Positions 35,859 to 45,204 are shown, numbered from the stretch's first letter. The stretch is 64,000 bases of DNA from an uncultured Cellvibrio sp. (GCA_937958105.1 CALFXJ010000037.1:62001-126000); one strand, 5' to 3'. The notes: generated by a model from the sequence alone, not told the origin. A program made the numbers and translations.

Positions 35859-36809
35859 TTAACCGGCGAAAGCGGCACCGGCACCGGTGAACAAGTAGCC
35901 CGCATCGGCACCGGCAATGACCGGCGAGTATTCATTGTTGACCGGGTACATCCAGCTTTTATTACTTTTGTTGTACCAAGGCTGCTCAACAACCGGGTTG
36001 CCTTCCAGCGTATAGGTGTAGCCGTAACTGGGGAGAGCATTGGTTGGGCTGCCGATTTCGGTGTAGGCCAGGATCGCATCGGTGCCCCAAGCCTTAACCG
36101 TTGCATTGTTTTCGTTGATGTAACTTGCGCGACCAATGACGATTTCCGCGAGGTCCAGTTTTGACGCAAGCATTTGCGGCGTGAGGATGAGGTTTTCCAC
36201 CTCGCCGCGTGTGAACAATCCCAGCACATGCGGATTAGATGACAACGCGTTCCAGGCATCGCCTGACAACGTAAACACGTTAGGTTCAAAACCGGTTTGA
36301 TCGGCAATGGATTGCTTACCCGTTTTGATATCCGTAACCGGGTTGCGGTCGGGGTTATTCCAACTGCTCGCCGACAGGTCGGCTTTGTTACTAGCGGAAT
36401 AATTGGCAGCGTTACGGGCAAGGCTTGCCTGTTCAATTTCCTGACTGCGCTGAATCGCGCTCATCGCGGTATTGGTGGCGATGGTTCCGAGATTGATGCC
36501 CGGCACTTGGTTGGCATCACGCAAATGCTCGCGCGGGACCTTGCCATGGACGCTGTCTTGTACCAGCGCATAGGGCGCACCGGCATAACCGTAGTCAATC
36601 TCAACCACATCTGCACCAGGGGCGCGACGCAGGTTGTATTTGCGCCAGCTGGATTTATCAAACGTGATAATCTGGCCACCGGATGACATCACAGGCACAA
36701 CCGGAAACAGGCGGTTGCCCACGAATTGAGGATTCTGATAGCCGCGAGCAACGGTTGTCAGGATTTGGTCAACGACCCGCACTTGTTTGTTGTTCATCGG
36801 CATTTTCAT
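35859..36809 (-). CDS. Major capsid protein
   Basis: 316 residues, beginning MKMPMNNKQVRVVDQILTTVARGYQNPQFVGNRLFPVVPV; an AGGAGGGC Shine-Dalgarno stands directly before the ATG. The middle holds the typical Mu-like siphovirus capsid stretches (ADVVEIDYGYAGAPYALVQDSVHGKVPREHL, LSGDAWNALSSNPHVLGLF, EIVIGRASYINENNA). It follows the protease and decoration genes, the normal head-gene order. It assembles the HK97-fold capsid. Confidence 0.88.
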   Translation of the reverse strand: MKMPMNNKQVRVVDQILTTVARGYQNPQFVGNRLFPVVPVMSSGGQIITFDKSSWRKYNLRRAPGADVVEIDYGYAGAPYALVQDSVHGKVPREHLRDANQVPGINLGTIATNTAMSAIQRSQEIEQASLARNAANYSASNKADLSASSWNNPDRNPVTDIKTGKQSIADQTGFEPNVFTLSGDAWNALSSNPHVLGLFTRGEVENLILTPQMLASKLDLAEIVIGRASYINENNATVKAWGTDAILAYTEIGSPTNALPSYGYTYTLEGNPVVEQPWYNKSNKSWMYPVNNEYSPVIAGADAGYLFTGAGAAFAG

Positions 36810-36863
36810 GCCCTCCTAAACTGGTTAAAAAATTGGGTACTACGTTAATGCGCCGGGCGGTGC

Positions 36864-37220
36864 TTATGCCTCAGCAGGCGGCGCGGGCGATTTGTCGATC
36901 AGCACTTCAACCGGCGCATCGATGCCCGCATCAAACATGGCGTAGCCGATGCGTGCACCAGTCGTCTGTGGGACAACCTTGCCGCCAGTACCGATTTCCA
37001 ACGGATCACCTGCGTCGACTGCCGCACCCGCAACACCGGTTGATGTACCCAGGACGTCAACCGGAAAATTCTCGCCAATGGCTGCATCGTTTACGGCAAA
37101 GCCAGCCGCTTCAGAGCCGGCAGCGGCGATTGCACCCAACAACGTAACCGCCACGTGTGCAGTAATGGTTGCGGTGGCATTGCGGGTAATGGTTAACACG
37201 GGTTTTTTCTGCGTACTCAT
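36864..37220 (-). CDS. Capsid decoration-like protein (DUF2190-like)
   Basis: 118 residues from MSTQKKPVLTITRNATATITAHVAV at 37220. Small, beta-rich, without Cys, with GAAVDAGDPLEIGTGGKVVPQTTGARIGYAMFDA. It lies between the protease/scaffold and the major capsid genes, the place of head decoration proteins in Mu-like phages. The assignment is by position and composition more than by motif. Confidence 0.65.
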   Translation of the reverse strand: MSTQKKPVLTITRNATATITAHVAVTLLGAIAAAGSEAAGFAVNDAAIGENFPVDVLGTSTGVAGAAVDAGDPLEIGTGGKVVPQTTGARIGYAMFDAGIDAPVEVLIDKSPAPPAEA

Positions 37221-37302
37221 GGCACAGCCCTCTGTCAAAAATGAAATATCGTTTCAGTTCGCGGCGAGCGGTTAGTCACTCGCGGCGCAATGGTTAATGC
37301 AG

Positions 37303-38439
37303 CTAACTGCCGACGGCTTGTGCCGCCTGGGCGTAGGTCACATTGTGCTGTTTGGCATACGCATTAATTTTCGCGTGCAGCTCGTTCTGGCTGCTGTCCA
37401 CGGCGTAGCCGGCAGGTGCCGCAAAGTTCGCCACTCCGCTATCGGAATTTTCCGGCGCACCGCGCTCAGAAAAATCCACTCGCGCAGGCAGTTTCTCTAG
37501 CAGGCCGCGCAATACATCAGCGGGATTTTTTTCTACCGTTGCCTCGCCTTCGGCGAAGGAAATGGTTTTATCGTCCGGCAGCGATGCCAGCAGGGATACC
37601 ACTTGGGTCTTTTCAGCCGGCAACACTTTGCCTTCCTTCACCAGCCCCTCAACAAAGCTGGCCACTTCTTCGCGTTTGCGTTTTGCATCTGCATCTGCGA
37701 TTTGCTTTTCACGCGCAGCCAGTTCCTGCTCACGTGTTTTGAGTTGGTTTTCGCGCTCGGCGAAGTCAGCGGTTTTGTTTTTATCTTCGGGAGTAGCCAC
37801 GGTTTTGTCCTCCGGTTCGGAAAAAGAAGTGTGTAATTTGCGGCCTGCGCGTTCGGCGTCTTCTGCGGAGGCGGCGACCCAATCGGGCACCACGCGATCA
37901 GCCGTTTCCAGATCGAATTTTTCAATCATCCAATCGCGTAGGTTGCGAGCGAGCCGGGCGAGTGCCCAGCGGGATTCCTGTTCGCCTTCACTGAAATCGA
38001 TGGTGATGACATCACCTTGTTCGTCGGCAAAGCTGGCGGTTTTCAAACCTTTTACAGCGGGGGCTTGCGCACCGAGGAAGCCCACGTGTCGCAGGTAATA
38101 AACGCCTGGCACTGGATTGCTGGGATGTTCGGGCGGATAAAACGATGCGGAAATTTTGGGGTAGCGCCCATCATTCACCAGTTCAGCGAATTCAGCGTCC
38201 ACTTGGTCCGGGTCAGCCAGGACCTTTTTAGAATCCTCGGAAAAGTTCAATCCAGCAACCCAACCATAGGCGGGGTCATCCGTCTTCGGATGACCCACAA
38301 CGAGCGGTGCCTTGAACACATCCGCCTTGTACGCCGCAACAGACGCTTTTACATCAGCCTCACTGAAGGTATACGTCTGGCCGTTCTCCGCAACGAAGGT
38401 GCCGGGGCGAAAAATTTCCAATTGTTTTTTGAGAGGCAT
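37303..38439 (-). CDS. Phage protease/scaffold protein (Mu I-like)
   Basis: 378 residues from MPLKKQLEIFRPGTFVAENGQTYTFS at 38439. The frame is open 45 codons further, but that part overlaps the late-promoter palindrome. The N-terminal protease part contains APLVVGHPKTDDPAYGWVAGL and DGRYPKISASFYPP; the C-terminal half is a highly charged coiled coil (AERENQLKTREQELAAREKQ), the scaffold. It processes and shapes the prohead. First gene of a late operon; the palindrome is 67 bp upstream. Confidence 0.82.
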   Translation of the reverse strand: MPLKKQLEIFRPGTFVAENGQTYTFSEADVKASVAAYKADVFKAPLVVGHPKTDDPAYGWVAGLNFSEDSKKVLADPDQVDAEFAELVNDGRYPKISASFYPPEHPSNPVPGVYYLRHVGFLGAQAPAVKGLKTASFADEQGDVITIDFSEGEQESRWALARLARNLRDWMIEKFDLETADRVVPDWVAASAEDAERAGRKLHTSFSEPEDKTVATPEDKNKTADFAERENQLKTREQELAAREKQIADADAKRKREEVASFVEGLVKEGKVLPAEKTQVVSLLASLPDDKTISFAEGEATVEKNPADVLRGLLEKLPARVDFSERGAPENSDSGVANFAAPAGYAVDSSQNELHAKINAYAKQHNVTYAQAAQAVGS

Positions 38440-38481
38440 CTGGTCATCCACCGCGAGGGTTTGATTGATTACGGTGACCAG

Positions 38482-38525
38482 ACTATCGAGTGCGCGTGAG
38501 AATGTATTTTGACACGTGTCAAAAT
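38482..38525 (-). promoter_or_regulatory. Late promoter 2: activator palindrome and -10 before the protease gene
   Basis: The 20-bp palindrome ATTTTGACACGTGTCAAAAT (38506-38525) is followed on the minus strand by ACA, a CGCGC tract and the -10-like GATAGT (38487-38482). The palindrome centre would lie about 41-43 bp upstream of the predicted start site, as for Mor/C-type activators. The remaining stretch to 38693 holds a 14-bp palindrome (38605-38618) and no gene that I can support. Confidence 0.8.
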
Positions 38526-38693
38526 TTGAATTGAGGGAATAGCAGCGGGAATTGCAATGTGCTGGCGAGAGCACGATAGAAATATTTCACTAACGGCTCT
38601 GGCAGCGTTTATAAACGCGGTCGCCGAGGAAATTCAAGGCGATATAGCAGGATGGCTTCTGCGCGCATTACAGCGCGACACAGGCCGTTGTTT

Positions 38694-39257
38694 TTATGAG
38701 GCGTTAATTATGCTTTCCAGGTAGCGATTGGTAATCGCCAGGATCTCAGCATCGTCCTGCGCCGACGTGCCCAACCAAGGGCGTGCAGGCATGTTGATAG
38801 TGTAAGAGCCAATCTTAACGCGTTGTGCAAAATTGCTCTGTTTGCGCTTTACAAAACGATTACCCACCGAACCATCTTTGTTCTGACGGAAGTACACATC
38901 ACTGTCGCGGGCTTCGCGTTTGATCTGCCCGCCCAAATGGTGAATCCGTGCATACACCCGGTCACTACCAAACAACAACTGACTCTCGGTGGATTGGTAG
39001 CGCAACAGGTTCTTTAAATAGCCGTCCAGCTGCAGGATCTTGTTTTTGTTTTTCTTCTTATTGTGCAGGTAGCGGGGCGAGAGTGCGCGCCAGGGCGTAC
39101 CGTCCGGCGCTTGCTGTTGCTCGAAGCGGCGGTCGTGGGCGATCAACAGGTATTCGCCAATGTCGTTATACAACGGCTGCACGTTGCCCGTGCGCTGGAG
39201 TATGGCCGCGATTGCGGCGACGGCATTTTTGAAATTATATTCCAGTGTAATGCTCAT
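38694..39257 (-). CDS. Phage virion morphogenesis protein (Mu G-like)
   Basis: 187 residues, MSITLEYNFKNAVAAIAAILQR. The family pattern is visible: NDIGEYLLIAHDRRFEQQQAPDGTPWRALSPRYLHNKK, IHHLGGQIKRE and the ending MPARPWLGTSAQDDAEILAITNRYL. In Mu gpG acts in head-tail joining or tail morphogenesis. The start at 39257 overlaps the minor head gene end by 23 bp. Last gene before the second late promoter region. Confidence 0.85.
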   Translation of the reverse strand: MSITLEYNFKNAVAAIAAILQRTGNVQPLYNDIGEYLLIAHDRRFEQQQAPDGTPWRALSPRYLHNKKKNKNKILQLDGYLKNLLRYQSTESQLLFGSDRVYARIHHLGGQIKREARDSDVYFRQNKDGSVGNRFVKRKQSNFAQRVKIGSYTINMPARPWLGTSAQDDAEILAITNRYLESIINAS

Positions 39258-40461
39258 CAATCACCCGGCGGTAAAGTTGCTCGCCCATGCGTAAATCTTG
39301 CAGGTTCAACTCCGGGTTGGTGCGGCTGGTCATGGCGCTCCAGCCGTACTTGCTCCACTCCACTACAACTTGCACGGGTGTGGTTTCACCTTCTGGCGTA
39401 ATCGTGAGCAGGTAATTACGAATTACGGCAGATTTGCCGTTGGGATAAACTTCCAGCCGTGCCCACACTTCATCCGGCTCGCGCAACGCTAACGCCATCC
39501 AACGCGCAGCGGGGCCGAGACTACCCAAGGCCATATCGCCACTGCCGTTTTCAAATAGCGATTGCCCAATCACGTGGGATTCGCCAGCCAGGTCTTTAAA
39601 AATCACCGGTTCATCAACCGCATCGAATTCGCGCAGGAAATCATCCGCGTATTGTCGCGGCGATAAATTTTCTGGCAGCGGTGCTGGTGCTGTTCGTGGC
39701 GCTGGTAAAGGTGCTTGCCGTGGCGGCCTGGGTGCGGGCGTGAGCGGTGCGGGCGACGACATGGGCGGCATGTTGCCTTCCAGACGCGAGCGACCTGGAA
39801 TGTAATCAAAACCCGGATCGATGCCTTCGGGCACACGCACAGAGTACGGGCCACCGGGGCTGCGCTTACCAATCTCCCGATCCATGAAATTATCGGGCGG
39901 TGCGGTATCCACAGTGCGACCCATTGCGCGCAAATCAGATTCGCTCAGTGCACGCACGCGGCACTGGCAACCCCAACCACCGGGTGGGAAGTGCGTGCGC
40001 CACCAGGGGTCATCCCAACGCAGAATTAAACCATCCCACGACAGGTGATGCGGGCGCGGGAATTCAACGGCGTCGTTGTGAATGTATTGCCAGTAGGGGC
40101 GAGTTTCGCGCACAGCAAGCAGTTGCTGGTAACGGCCCGCCATGTAGCTGCTGTTGAGGTTGGTTTCGTAAATAATGCGCGTGCGCCAGTTGCGCCCGCC
40201 GTTGTAACTCCAGCCGTATTGCTTAACGATGTTGTCGAAGTCCTTGCGGAATTCTTCCAAGGTAATACCGCCGCTCACTACGCGCTCTAACGATTCGCGA
40301 AAACTGCCGACGATATCGTCCCGGTTTGCACCGGCCACCACAAATGCATAGTCATGCTGCTCCCGGTATATATCCGTCCATGCCTGGGTCGGCATGTTCA
40401 GCTTGCGGCGGAAAAATTCCGACTGCTCGCGAAACGGCAGGCTCACCGGGTTAAGTGGCAT
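39235..40461 (-). CDS. Phage minor head protein (Mu F / SPP1 gp7-like)
   Basis: 408 residues. The minor head domain is recognised by RIIYETNLNSSYMAGRYQQLLAVRETRPYWQYIHNDAVEFPRPHHLSWDGLIL and HFPPGGWGCQCRVRALSESDL, with the Cys-X-Cys and His residues of the family. The middle has a Pro/Ala-rich linker near 230-260. It starts 10 bp inside the portal gene's end and should bind the portal during head assembly. Confidence 0.88.
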   Translation of the reverse strand: MPLNPVSLPFREQSEFFRRKLNMPTQAWTDIYREQHDYAFVVAGANRDDIVGSFRESLERVVSGGITLEEFRKDFDNIVKQYGWSYNGGRNWRTRIIYETNLNSSYMAGRYQQLLAVRETRPYWQYIHNDAVEFPRPHHLSWDGLILRWDDPWWRTHFPPGGWGCQCRVRALSESDLRAMGRTVDTAPPDNFMDREIGKRSPGGPYSVRVPEGIDPGFDYIPGRSRLEGNMPPMSSPAPLTPAPRPPRQAPLPAPRTAPAPLPENLSPRQYADDFLREFDAVDEPVIFKDLAGESHVIGQSLFENGSGDMALGSLGPAARWMALALREPDEVWARLEVYPNGKSAVIRNYLLTITPEGETTPVQVVVEWSKYGWSAMTSRTNPELNLQDLRMGEQLYRRVIDEHYTGI

Positions 40462-41977
40462 TGGTGATCTCCATCATCACATCGTCACGCCCGGACAGTT
40501 CCGCCACACGCAACGCCTCGGCCATCACTGCCGCGTATTGGTCGATGCTCATGTCGGGCATCAGTGCGAGCAAGCCATCGCGGATCTCATCCACACTCTG
40601 AGCGCTATCCACCAGCGCTTTAATCTGGTCCAGCCAGTCATCCGTTACGCGCTGCAGCCGATCATCCAGCTGGTCCGCCATGGTTTTCGGGGCGGGTTCA
40701 GCGAACGCAGGATTTTGCAGCGGGTTCTGTTGTGGATTTGCCGCGTCGGGTGTTGGTGCAGACCGCTCAATCCATTCGCCACCATAGGTGTCGGTAATGT
40801 GCTTGAGCGTAGGCTTGTAACCCATGGTGTAAATTTTTGAGTCGCGCTCAGCGGTGGTGTTTTGATCCTCTTCGGGATCAACGTTGCGGTACACCTTCGG
40901 CAGTTCTGCACCGGGGTAATTCCACTCGGTCAACCACTTCACGATGGTGTTATTAAACGATTCGCAAATCAGATCCGAATCGGCCTTAACGATATCTTCG
41001 CGCACGTCGCCCTGCAGATCATCGCTACCCAATCGACCGGGCGTGCCCTCTGTGCTCGCGGATTGCCCGAGAACAACTTTCGCGATGGCTTTATCCATGC
41101 GGTCATACAGCGAGGTGTAATCGGCGGTGCCGCTGCGGGCCGCCTCCAATAATTCGATCACCATGCCCTCGGGCACAATCACACCTGCATCCGTGGCAAT
41201 CGCGCCCAGCGCTTGGAGCAATTTGTTTTTTTCCTGCTGCAAGGCATTGTTGGGATATTTTCCCACAGCAGTGGGTTGGCCGAACTTTTCCAAAAATACC
41301 AGCCAGTATTTCAGGCCATTGCGTTTGAAAAACGTGGGCCAGTAAAGCCAGTGCGCAAGGCCGATGCCGTAAGGTTCATCGTCGTGATCACCGCCGGTGG
41401 TATAACACCAGAACTTCCGCTCGGGCAGCAATTCACCGTCGGGGTTAGAAAAGGTCTTCAGGCGAAGCCGGCCCGCACCGTCAAATCCAAATCGCTCGCG
41501 GTTACGTACCACCACGCGATCCATCACCACTTCGTTGCCATCCGTTGTCCACATCGCCTCAGCAACGGCATAACCGTAAAACAGGCCGTACAGCATCTTT
41601 TCGGTGAGGCGATCAAAGCCAACATTGTTGATCTGCTCGCGGATAGAATCAGCGGCTTTTTTATCCAGGCGAGAGGTGCCGCCAGCATCCACTTGCCAGT
41701 TTTTACTGGTGACCGCCAGCGTGCGCTGATTGAACGCGGTTTTAACCTGATCATCACGCAGCACTTGTTTATAGATCTCGTAATCGCCGCTGCCACGCAG
41801 GCGCAGGATGGTGTCAGTGGTTTGCTGCAGCTGCATCGGGTCGATGTAGCCCCGTGTAATGTCACGGCCATCCAAGGTGGTGGCAATTTCACGCATCTCC
41901 GGTCGCGCCGGTTTGCGCTCTGCAAAGCTGGCTGGCACCAATACGCCATTGCGCGAGTATTCGTATGTGTTGGGCAC
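40451..41977 (-). CDS. Phage portal protein, DUF935 family (Mu gp29-like)
   Basis: 508 residues from a GTG (41977). The DUF935 portal hallmarks are LRGSGDYEIYKQVLRDDQVKTAFNQR near residues 55-80, YGLFYGYAVAEAMW, HWLYWPTFFKRNGLKYWLVFLEKFGQPTAVGKYP and VVLGQSASTEGTPGRLGSDDLQGDVREDI. It forms the dodecameric DNA gate of the capsid and docks the terminase. It follows the large terminase gene by two bases. Confidence 0.92.
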   Translation of the reverse strand: MPNTYEYSRNGVLVPASFAERKPARPEMREIATTLDGRDITRGYIDPMQLQQTTDTILRLRGSGDYEIYKQVLRDDQVKTAFNQRTLAVTSKNWQVDAGGTSRLDKKAADSIREQINNVGFDRLTEKMLYGLFYGYAVAEAMWTTDGNEVVMDRVVVRNRERFGFDGAGRLRLKTFSNPDGELLPERKFWCYTTGGDHDDEPYGIGLAHWLYWPTFFKRNGLKYWLVFLEKFGQPTAVGKYPNNALQQEKNKLLQALGAIATDAGVIVPEGMVIELLEAARSGTADYTSLYDRMDKAIAKVVLGQSASTEGTPGRLGSDDLQGDVREDIVKADSDLICESFNNTIVKWLTEWNYPGAELPKVYRNVDPEEDQNTTAERDSKIYTMGYKPTLKHITDTYGGEWIERSAPTPDAANPQQNPLQNPAFAEPAPKTMADQLDDRLQRVTDDWLDQIKALVDSAQSVDEIRDGLLALMPDMSIDQYAAVMAEALRVAELSGRDDVMMEITNAT

Positions 41978-41979
41978 GA

Positions 41980-43368
41980 TTAAAACCCTCTAAAATCTTG
42001 CGAGCCGCCGACAGTGCCGAAGCCGTCGTCGGTAAATGTTGCGCGTGAACGGGAACCATCAAACTCTGAGAATGATCGGGCGGCACTCCGTACGCCGGTA
42101 GATTGAAAGTCAATTTCCACCGATGGACCGGACGCCGCATTAATGGCAAGGAAACCGGCCCATGTGCGGTCCGCGTGACCATTGCTGTCGCTATCCGCCA
42201 CAAAGCGTGGTGCACCGGTTTCACTGGTTACTTTCTTCAGTTTGTGCAAGTCCGCACGCAGCTCGTTGCGCCCCTGCGGTATACGCAGCTTGCGATCCTG
42301 AAAATGCTCTTTGCCGCGTGTGGCCAATGTCAATTTGTTGGGCGAGGTAAACAGCACGCCTTCGACCCGCAACGAACCATGGCGACGCTTGGCATCCTCC
42401 ACGGGCTTTTCACCCATGCCCGTCTGGTCCATGTTGCAGCGTAATACGCGGTAGCGATTGAACACGTCGTCCAGCAGCATGTCCTGCTCGGCAAAACTGA
42501 TGCGCTTGCGCTCAATAATTTCTCGCGTCCACAGTACGTCGCCCACCTGCTCAACGACCCATATCACAAACAGGTCGTTACGGCTGGCGATATCGACGCC
42601 CACATAACTCGGGCCGCCGGTGTAGTGTTCAGGTATGCCTGCTAACTCATGCTCACAGCTGGTGATCAGCTCAAAGTCAAGCCACGCACTCGCTTCGTCC
42701 AGCCATTGCAGTTCAAATTCCTGCGCCCATAAATCATCATCGCCGGCCCCGCGCCGTAATTCTTCGATATCGCGCGGCAATCCATCTTTTACGGCCTGAT
42801 AAATATCGGTGATATGGCGGCTCCAACCGTCATCTTTGCCTGTCATCAAGTCGTAGAATTTATTGCCTTTGCCGTTCGGGGTGCTGATAACGCGCAGCTT
42901 TAAACCGGGCTTTGAAATCACCGGGAACAAGGCTTTCCAGATGGCTCGGCTGTCTTGGTGAAACGCAAATTCATCGAGCAACACATTGGCAGAAAAGCCC
43001 CGCGCTGTGTCAGGGTTAGCGGGCAGTGCAGTAATCTTGCTGCCGTGTGGCAATTCCACCTCCAGCGCTTTAACACCAGGCTCCCATTCGTAATCGTATG
43101 CCTGGAAACCTGCGGTTAATGCGCCCAGGTGTAACTTCACACCTTCATTCATGGCTTCGCGTGCCTGCCGTTCGCCACGACTGAGAATTACCCACCGCTT
43201 GCGTTGCTTTAGCGCATCTGCACGGGCACAGTCCAGCGCTAACTCAAGCGTGCTGGTAAATGTCTTGCCGCACTGACGGGCGAACATCGCAATTTTAAAA
43301 CGCGACTCATCGCTTACCCAGCGGCGCTGGTAGGCATAGAGTGGGAGTGCTGGCTGAAGGATATTCAT
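41980..43368 (-). CDS. Terminase large subunit (Mu gp28-like)
   Basis: 462 residues. Walker A FARQCGKTFTS near residues 29-39; Walker B FSANVLLDEFAF near residue 125; the coupling/nuclease part begins SYVGVDIASRNDLFVIW (metal-binding Asp) and ends at DSNGHADRTWAGFLAINA. It packages DNA headful-fashion into proheads; in transposable phages it cuts in flanking host DNA. Overlaps the small terminase gene by 4 bp. Confidence 0.92.
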   Translation of the reverse strand: MNILQPALPLYAYQRRWVSDESRFKIAMFARQCGKTFTSTLELALDCARADALKQRKRWVILSRGERQAREAMNEGVKLHLGALTAGFQAYDYEWEPGVKALEVELPHGSKITALPANPDTARGFSANVLLDEFAFHQDSRAIWKALFPVISKPGLKLRVISTPNGKGNKFYDLMTGKDDGWSRHITDIYQAVKDGLPRDIEELRRGAGDDDLWAQEFELQWLDEASAWLDFELITSCEHELAGIPEHYTGGPSYVGVDIASRNDLFVIWVVEQVGDVLWTREIIERKRISFAEQDMLLDDVFNRYRVLRCNMDQTGMGEKPVEDAKRRHGSLRVEGVLFTSPNKLTLATRGKEHFQDRKLRIPQGRNELRADLHKLKKVTSETGAPRFVADSDSNGHADRTWAGFLAINAASGPSVEIDFQSTGVRSAARSFSEFDGSRSRATFTDDGFGTVGGSQDFRGF

Positions 43369-43880
43369 AGACCGTAGGCCGCCTGGATCACCTTATTCAG
43401 GATCTCAACTTCCACCTCACCGGACTTGCCTAATTCGTCCAGCTTTTGGCGTTGCTCCTGGATGAGTTGTTTACGGGCATTCTGCTCAATCGCAAATTTC
43501 TTTTGCTGGATCGTCGCACGACCCAGCTCTGCAATAGCACGGGCTGCCTTGGGCAAATCTACTTTCGCATCTTCGGCCAGCAGCATGTTGAACAGGCGCT
43601 CTTGCACCAGACGCATCAGCGAATCGTTTACCGCGCCTTCATCGTCGGGCGATGCTTCGACAATCGCTTTTGCCTGCTCGCTGGCCAGCTTTAACGCGGC
43701 GAGGCGATCCTCAAAATTCTGGCCGTAGCGGTTGAGTGCGCTTTTGCTGATGTCGAAGCCACGCGCTTTCAGCTCATCGGACAGCGCCTGATATTCAGAG
43801 AAATTGTTATCGGCCAGCGCTCTATCGAGCCACGCCTTAACGTCGGTGGGCAATTGCTCTACTTTGCTACGTGGTGGCAT
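43365..43880 (-). CDS. Small terminase-like protein, DUF3486 (Mu gp27-like)
   Basis: 171 residues, MPPRSKVEQLPTDVKAWLDRALADNNFSEYQALSDELKARGFDISKSALNRYG, the defining DUF3486 start with a helix-turn-helix region, followed by a long helical, charged C-terminal half (AIAELGRATIQQKKFAIEQNARKQ). It recognises packaging sites near the phage end. Lies directly upstream of the large subunit. Confidence 0.9.
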   Translation of the reverse strand: MPPRSKVEQLPTDVKAWLDRALADNNFSEYQALSDELKARGFDISKSALNRYGQNFEDRLAALKLASEQAKAIVEASPDDEGAVNDSLMRLVQERLFNMLLAEDAKVDLPKAARAIAELGRATIQQKKFAIEQNARKQLIQEQRQKLDELGKSGEVEVEILNKVIQAAYGL

Positions 43881-43883
43881 ACG

Positions 43884-44198
43884 TCACCCCGCCCAGTATT
43901 TAGTGGGGCGCGCGATGCCTGGCAGTACATCAACCGTATACTCGGCAACGTCCACACCGTAGTGAGTTAATTCAGCACGCCAATATCCCGCCGGGTCTTT
44001 CACCACCTGGACTAATTTGCGGTCATCCAGATAATCCAGCTCGCGGCGCACCTCCAGTGCGGTTGCATCACCGATAATGCCCTGCAAAGTCTGCAGTATC
44101 AGCGACTCGTGAGTAACCACGGGCCGTGCATTGTTAAGCGTGAGCAGGATAAACCAGCGCATCGACTCGCGGCGTGACTTGGCATGATCAATGTTCAT
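43884..44198 (-). CDS. Winged-helix phage protein (Mu gp26-like position)
   Basis: 104 residues. RESMRWFILLTLNNARPVVTHESLILQTLQGIIGDATALEVRRELDYLDDRKLVQVVK is a winged-helix-like pattern (helices followed by a two-strand wing and a Tyr/Trp strand). It lies immediately before the small terminase gene, where Mu and relatives carry similar small genes of unknown role. It overlaps the preceding gene by 11 bp. Confidence 0.75.
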   Translation of the reverse strand: MNIDHAKSRRESMRWFILLTLNNARPVVTHESLILQTLQGIIGDATALEVRRELDYLDDRKLVQVVKDPAGYWRAELTHYGVDVAEYTVDVLPGIARPTKYWAG

Positions 44199-44532
44199 GG
44201 CGACCTCTTAATTCGCGGTTTTCCTGTCGTAATGCGATAGCATCCAGCTTCGCTTCAATGATGGTTTGGTTGCGGACGTAGTCTTCACGCATCACAAAAC
44301 GCATGGGTAGATCCGCCTTCAATTCCATTAATTCTCGTTCGACACGCGCCCATTCTTTCGAGTCTTTGTGAATCAGCGTCATGTTGTTCTGTATCGCCGT
44401 AAATTTGTTTTCCAGCGACTCAGTAAACTGATCCTTTAGCTGAAGAATAAACCAGCCGATCAACGCGACGATGGCGGCGATGATCGCACCAGCCATACCG
44501 ACCAGTTGCCAAAACTCGACTTTAATTTCCAT
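44188..44532 (-). CDS. Small membrane-anchored coiled-coil phage protein (DUF2730-like)
   Basis: 114 residues, with a single transmembrane helix (about 11-32, VGMAGAIIAAIVALIGWFILQL) followed by a charged coiled coil (FTAIQNNMTLIHKDSKEWARVERELMELKADLP). This layout is typical of the DUF2730-like proteins found between spanin and terminase genes in Mu-like phages. Its role is unknown. Confidence 0.75.
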   Translation of the reverse strand: MEIKVEFWQLVGMAGAIIAAIVALIGWFILQLKDQFTESLENKFTAIQNNMTLIHKDSKEWARVERELMELKADLPMRFVMREDYVRNQTIIEAKLDAIALRQENRELRGRHEH

Positions 44533-44704
44533 GAGCTATTACCTCGGCATCCTGGTGCAGCACGTAATTGCTGTAACCCTCTGGGTCTTGTACCAGGTAT
44601 TCGTCCCGGTATTTACGCACGACGGTGAAGGAGCACCCCACATACCTGGCGTACCAGCGCAGGCTGTCGCTGCATTTAATGATTTTTATGGTCACTGCCC
44701 GCAC
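44522..44704 (-). CDS. Hypothetical small phage protein
   Basis: 60 residues from a GTG at 44704, MRAVTIKIIKCSDSLRWYARYVGCSFTVVRKYRDEYLVQDPEGYSNYVLHQDAEVI, a compact strand-rich protein of a type common in late regions of Mu-like phages. It overlaps the spanin gene (29 bp) and the next gene (11 bp), which supports its being translated. No function known. Confidence 0.65.
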   Translation of the reverse strand: MRAVTIKIIKCSDSLRWYARYVGCSFTVVRKYRDEYLVQDPEGYSNYVLHQDAEVIAHGN

Positions 44705-44981
44705 CTCGTTTAATCAGTTCGTAATAGCGGCCCGCGCACAGGCCATACGCGTCATACAGTTCTTTCAGCGCGATTTGCGCCGCATCGCAACTGTTGTCAC
44801 TCGGGCGCGGCACGGGTGGGCACAGCGTCATCAATGCCGCTGCTGGCTGCACGGTCGGCGCGGTCGGCAGCGTTGTGGATGTAGTGCATGACGTTATCGT
44901 CAAACACGCAATCAATACGCAGGTGGCTAGTCGTAGTGAGCGCACGGCGAATCTCCGATGTCGATTGCGCATTAGCCGCAA
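44676..44981 (-). CDS. Rz1-like outer-membrane spanin lipoprotein
   Basis: 101 residues. A basic N-terminus is followed by LATCVLIACLTITSC, a lipobox with the acylated Cys near residue 32, and then a Pro-containing, soluble domain. Most of the gene overlaps the i-spanin gene in another frame, the classic Rz/Rz1 arrangement. A shorter start at the fourth codon (MRNRHRR) is possible. It would join the inner-membrane spanin to fuse the membranes in the last step of lysis. Confidence 0.8.
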   Translation of the reverse strand: MRLMRNRHRRFAVRSLRLATCVLIACLTITSCTTSTTLPTAPTVQPAAALMTLCPPVPRPSDNSCDAAQIALKELYDAYGLCAGRYYELIKRGAGSDHKNH

Positions 44982-45204
44982 TCATGGTGTTGATGGTTTT
45001 GCCCAGGCGCAGGTTGTGTGCGTTGCTCTGGTCCATCAGCGATTTCGTTTGCTCCAGTGTGTCTGCCAGGCCGGTGATCGTTTGTTGTTGACACTTTGCG
45101 TGTTCACTGCCGCGTGCGTTGGATGCGCCCCAGAAATAAACGGCTGAATGACTGGTCGCTAGCAACAGCACAAATGCAACGATGCCGATAATTTTTAGTT
45201 TCAC
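44797..45204 (-). CDS. Rz-like inner-membrane spanin
   Basis: 135 residues from a GTG at 45204 that overlaps the lysozyme gene's stop (GTGA). One N-terminal transmembrane helix (KIIGIVAFVLLLATSHSAVYFWG) is followed by a helical periplasmic domain (CQQQTITGLADTLEQTKSLMDQSN and onward), as in i-spanins. It is partner of the embedded Rz1-like lipoprotein gene. Confidence 0.8.
   Translation of the reverse strand: MKLKIIGIVAFVLLLATSHSAVYFWGASNARGSEHAKCQQQTITGLADTLEQTKSLMDQSNAHNLRLGKTINTMIAANAQSTSEIRRALTTTSHLRIDCVFDDNVMHYIHNAADRADRAASSGIDDAVPTRAAPE

Noticed and set aside
38526..38693. Short minus-strand peptide frames (ending LNFLGDRVYKRCQSR) in the gap after the G-like gene
   Set aside because: Only about 25 codons after a stop, with no usable start codon; at most a gene remnant.
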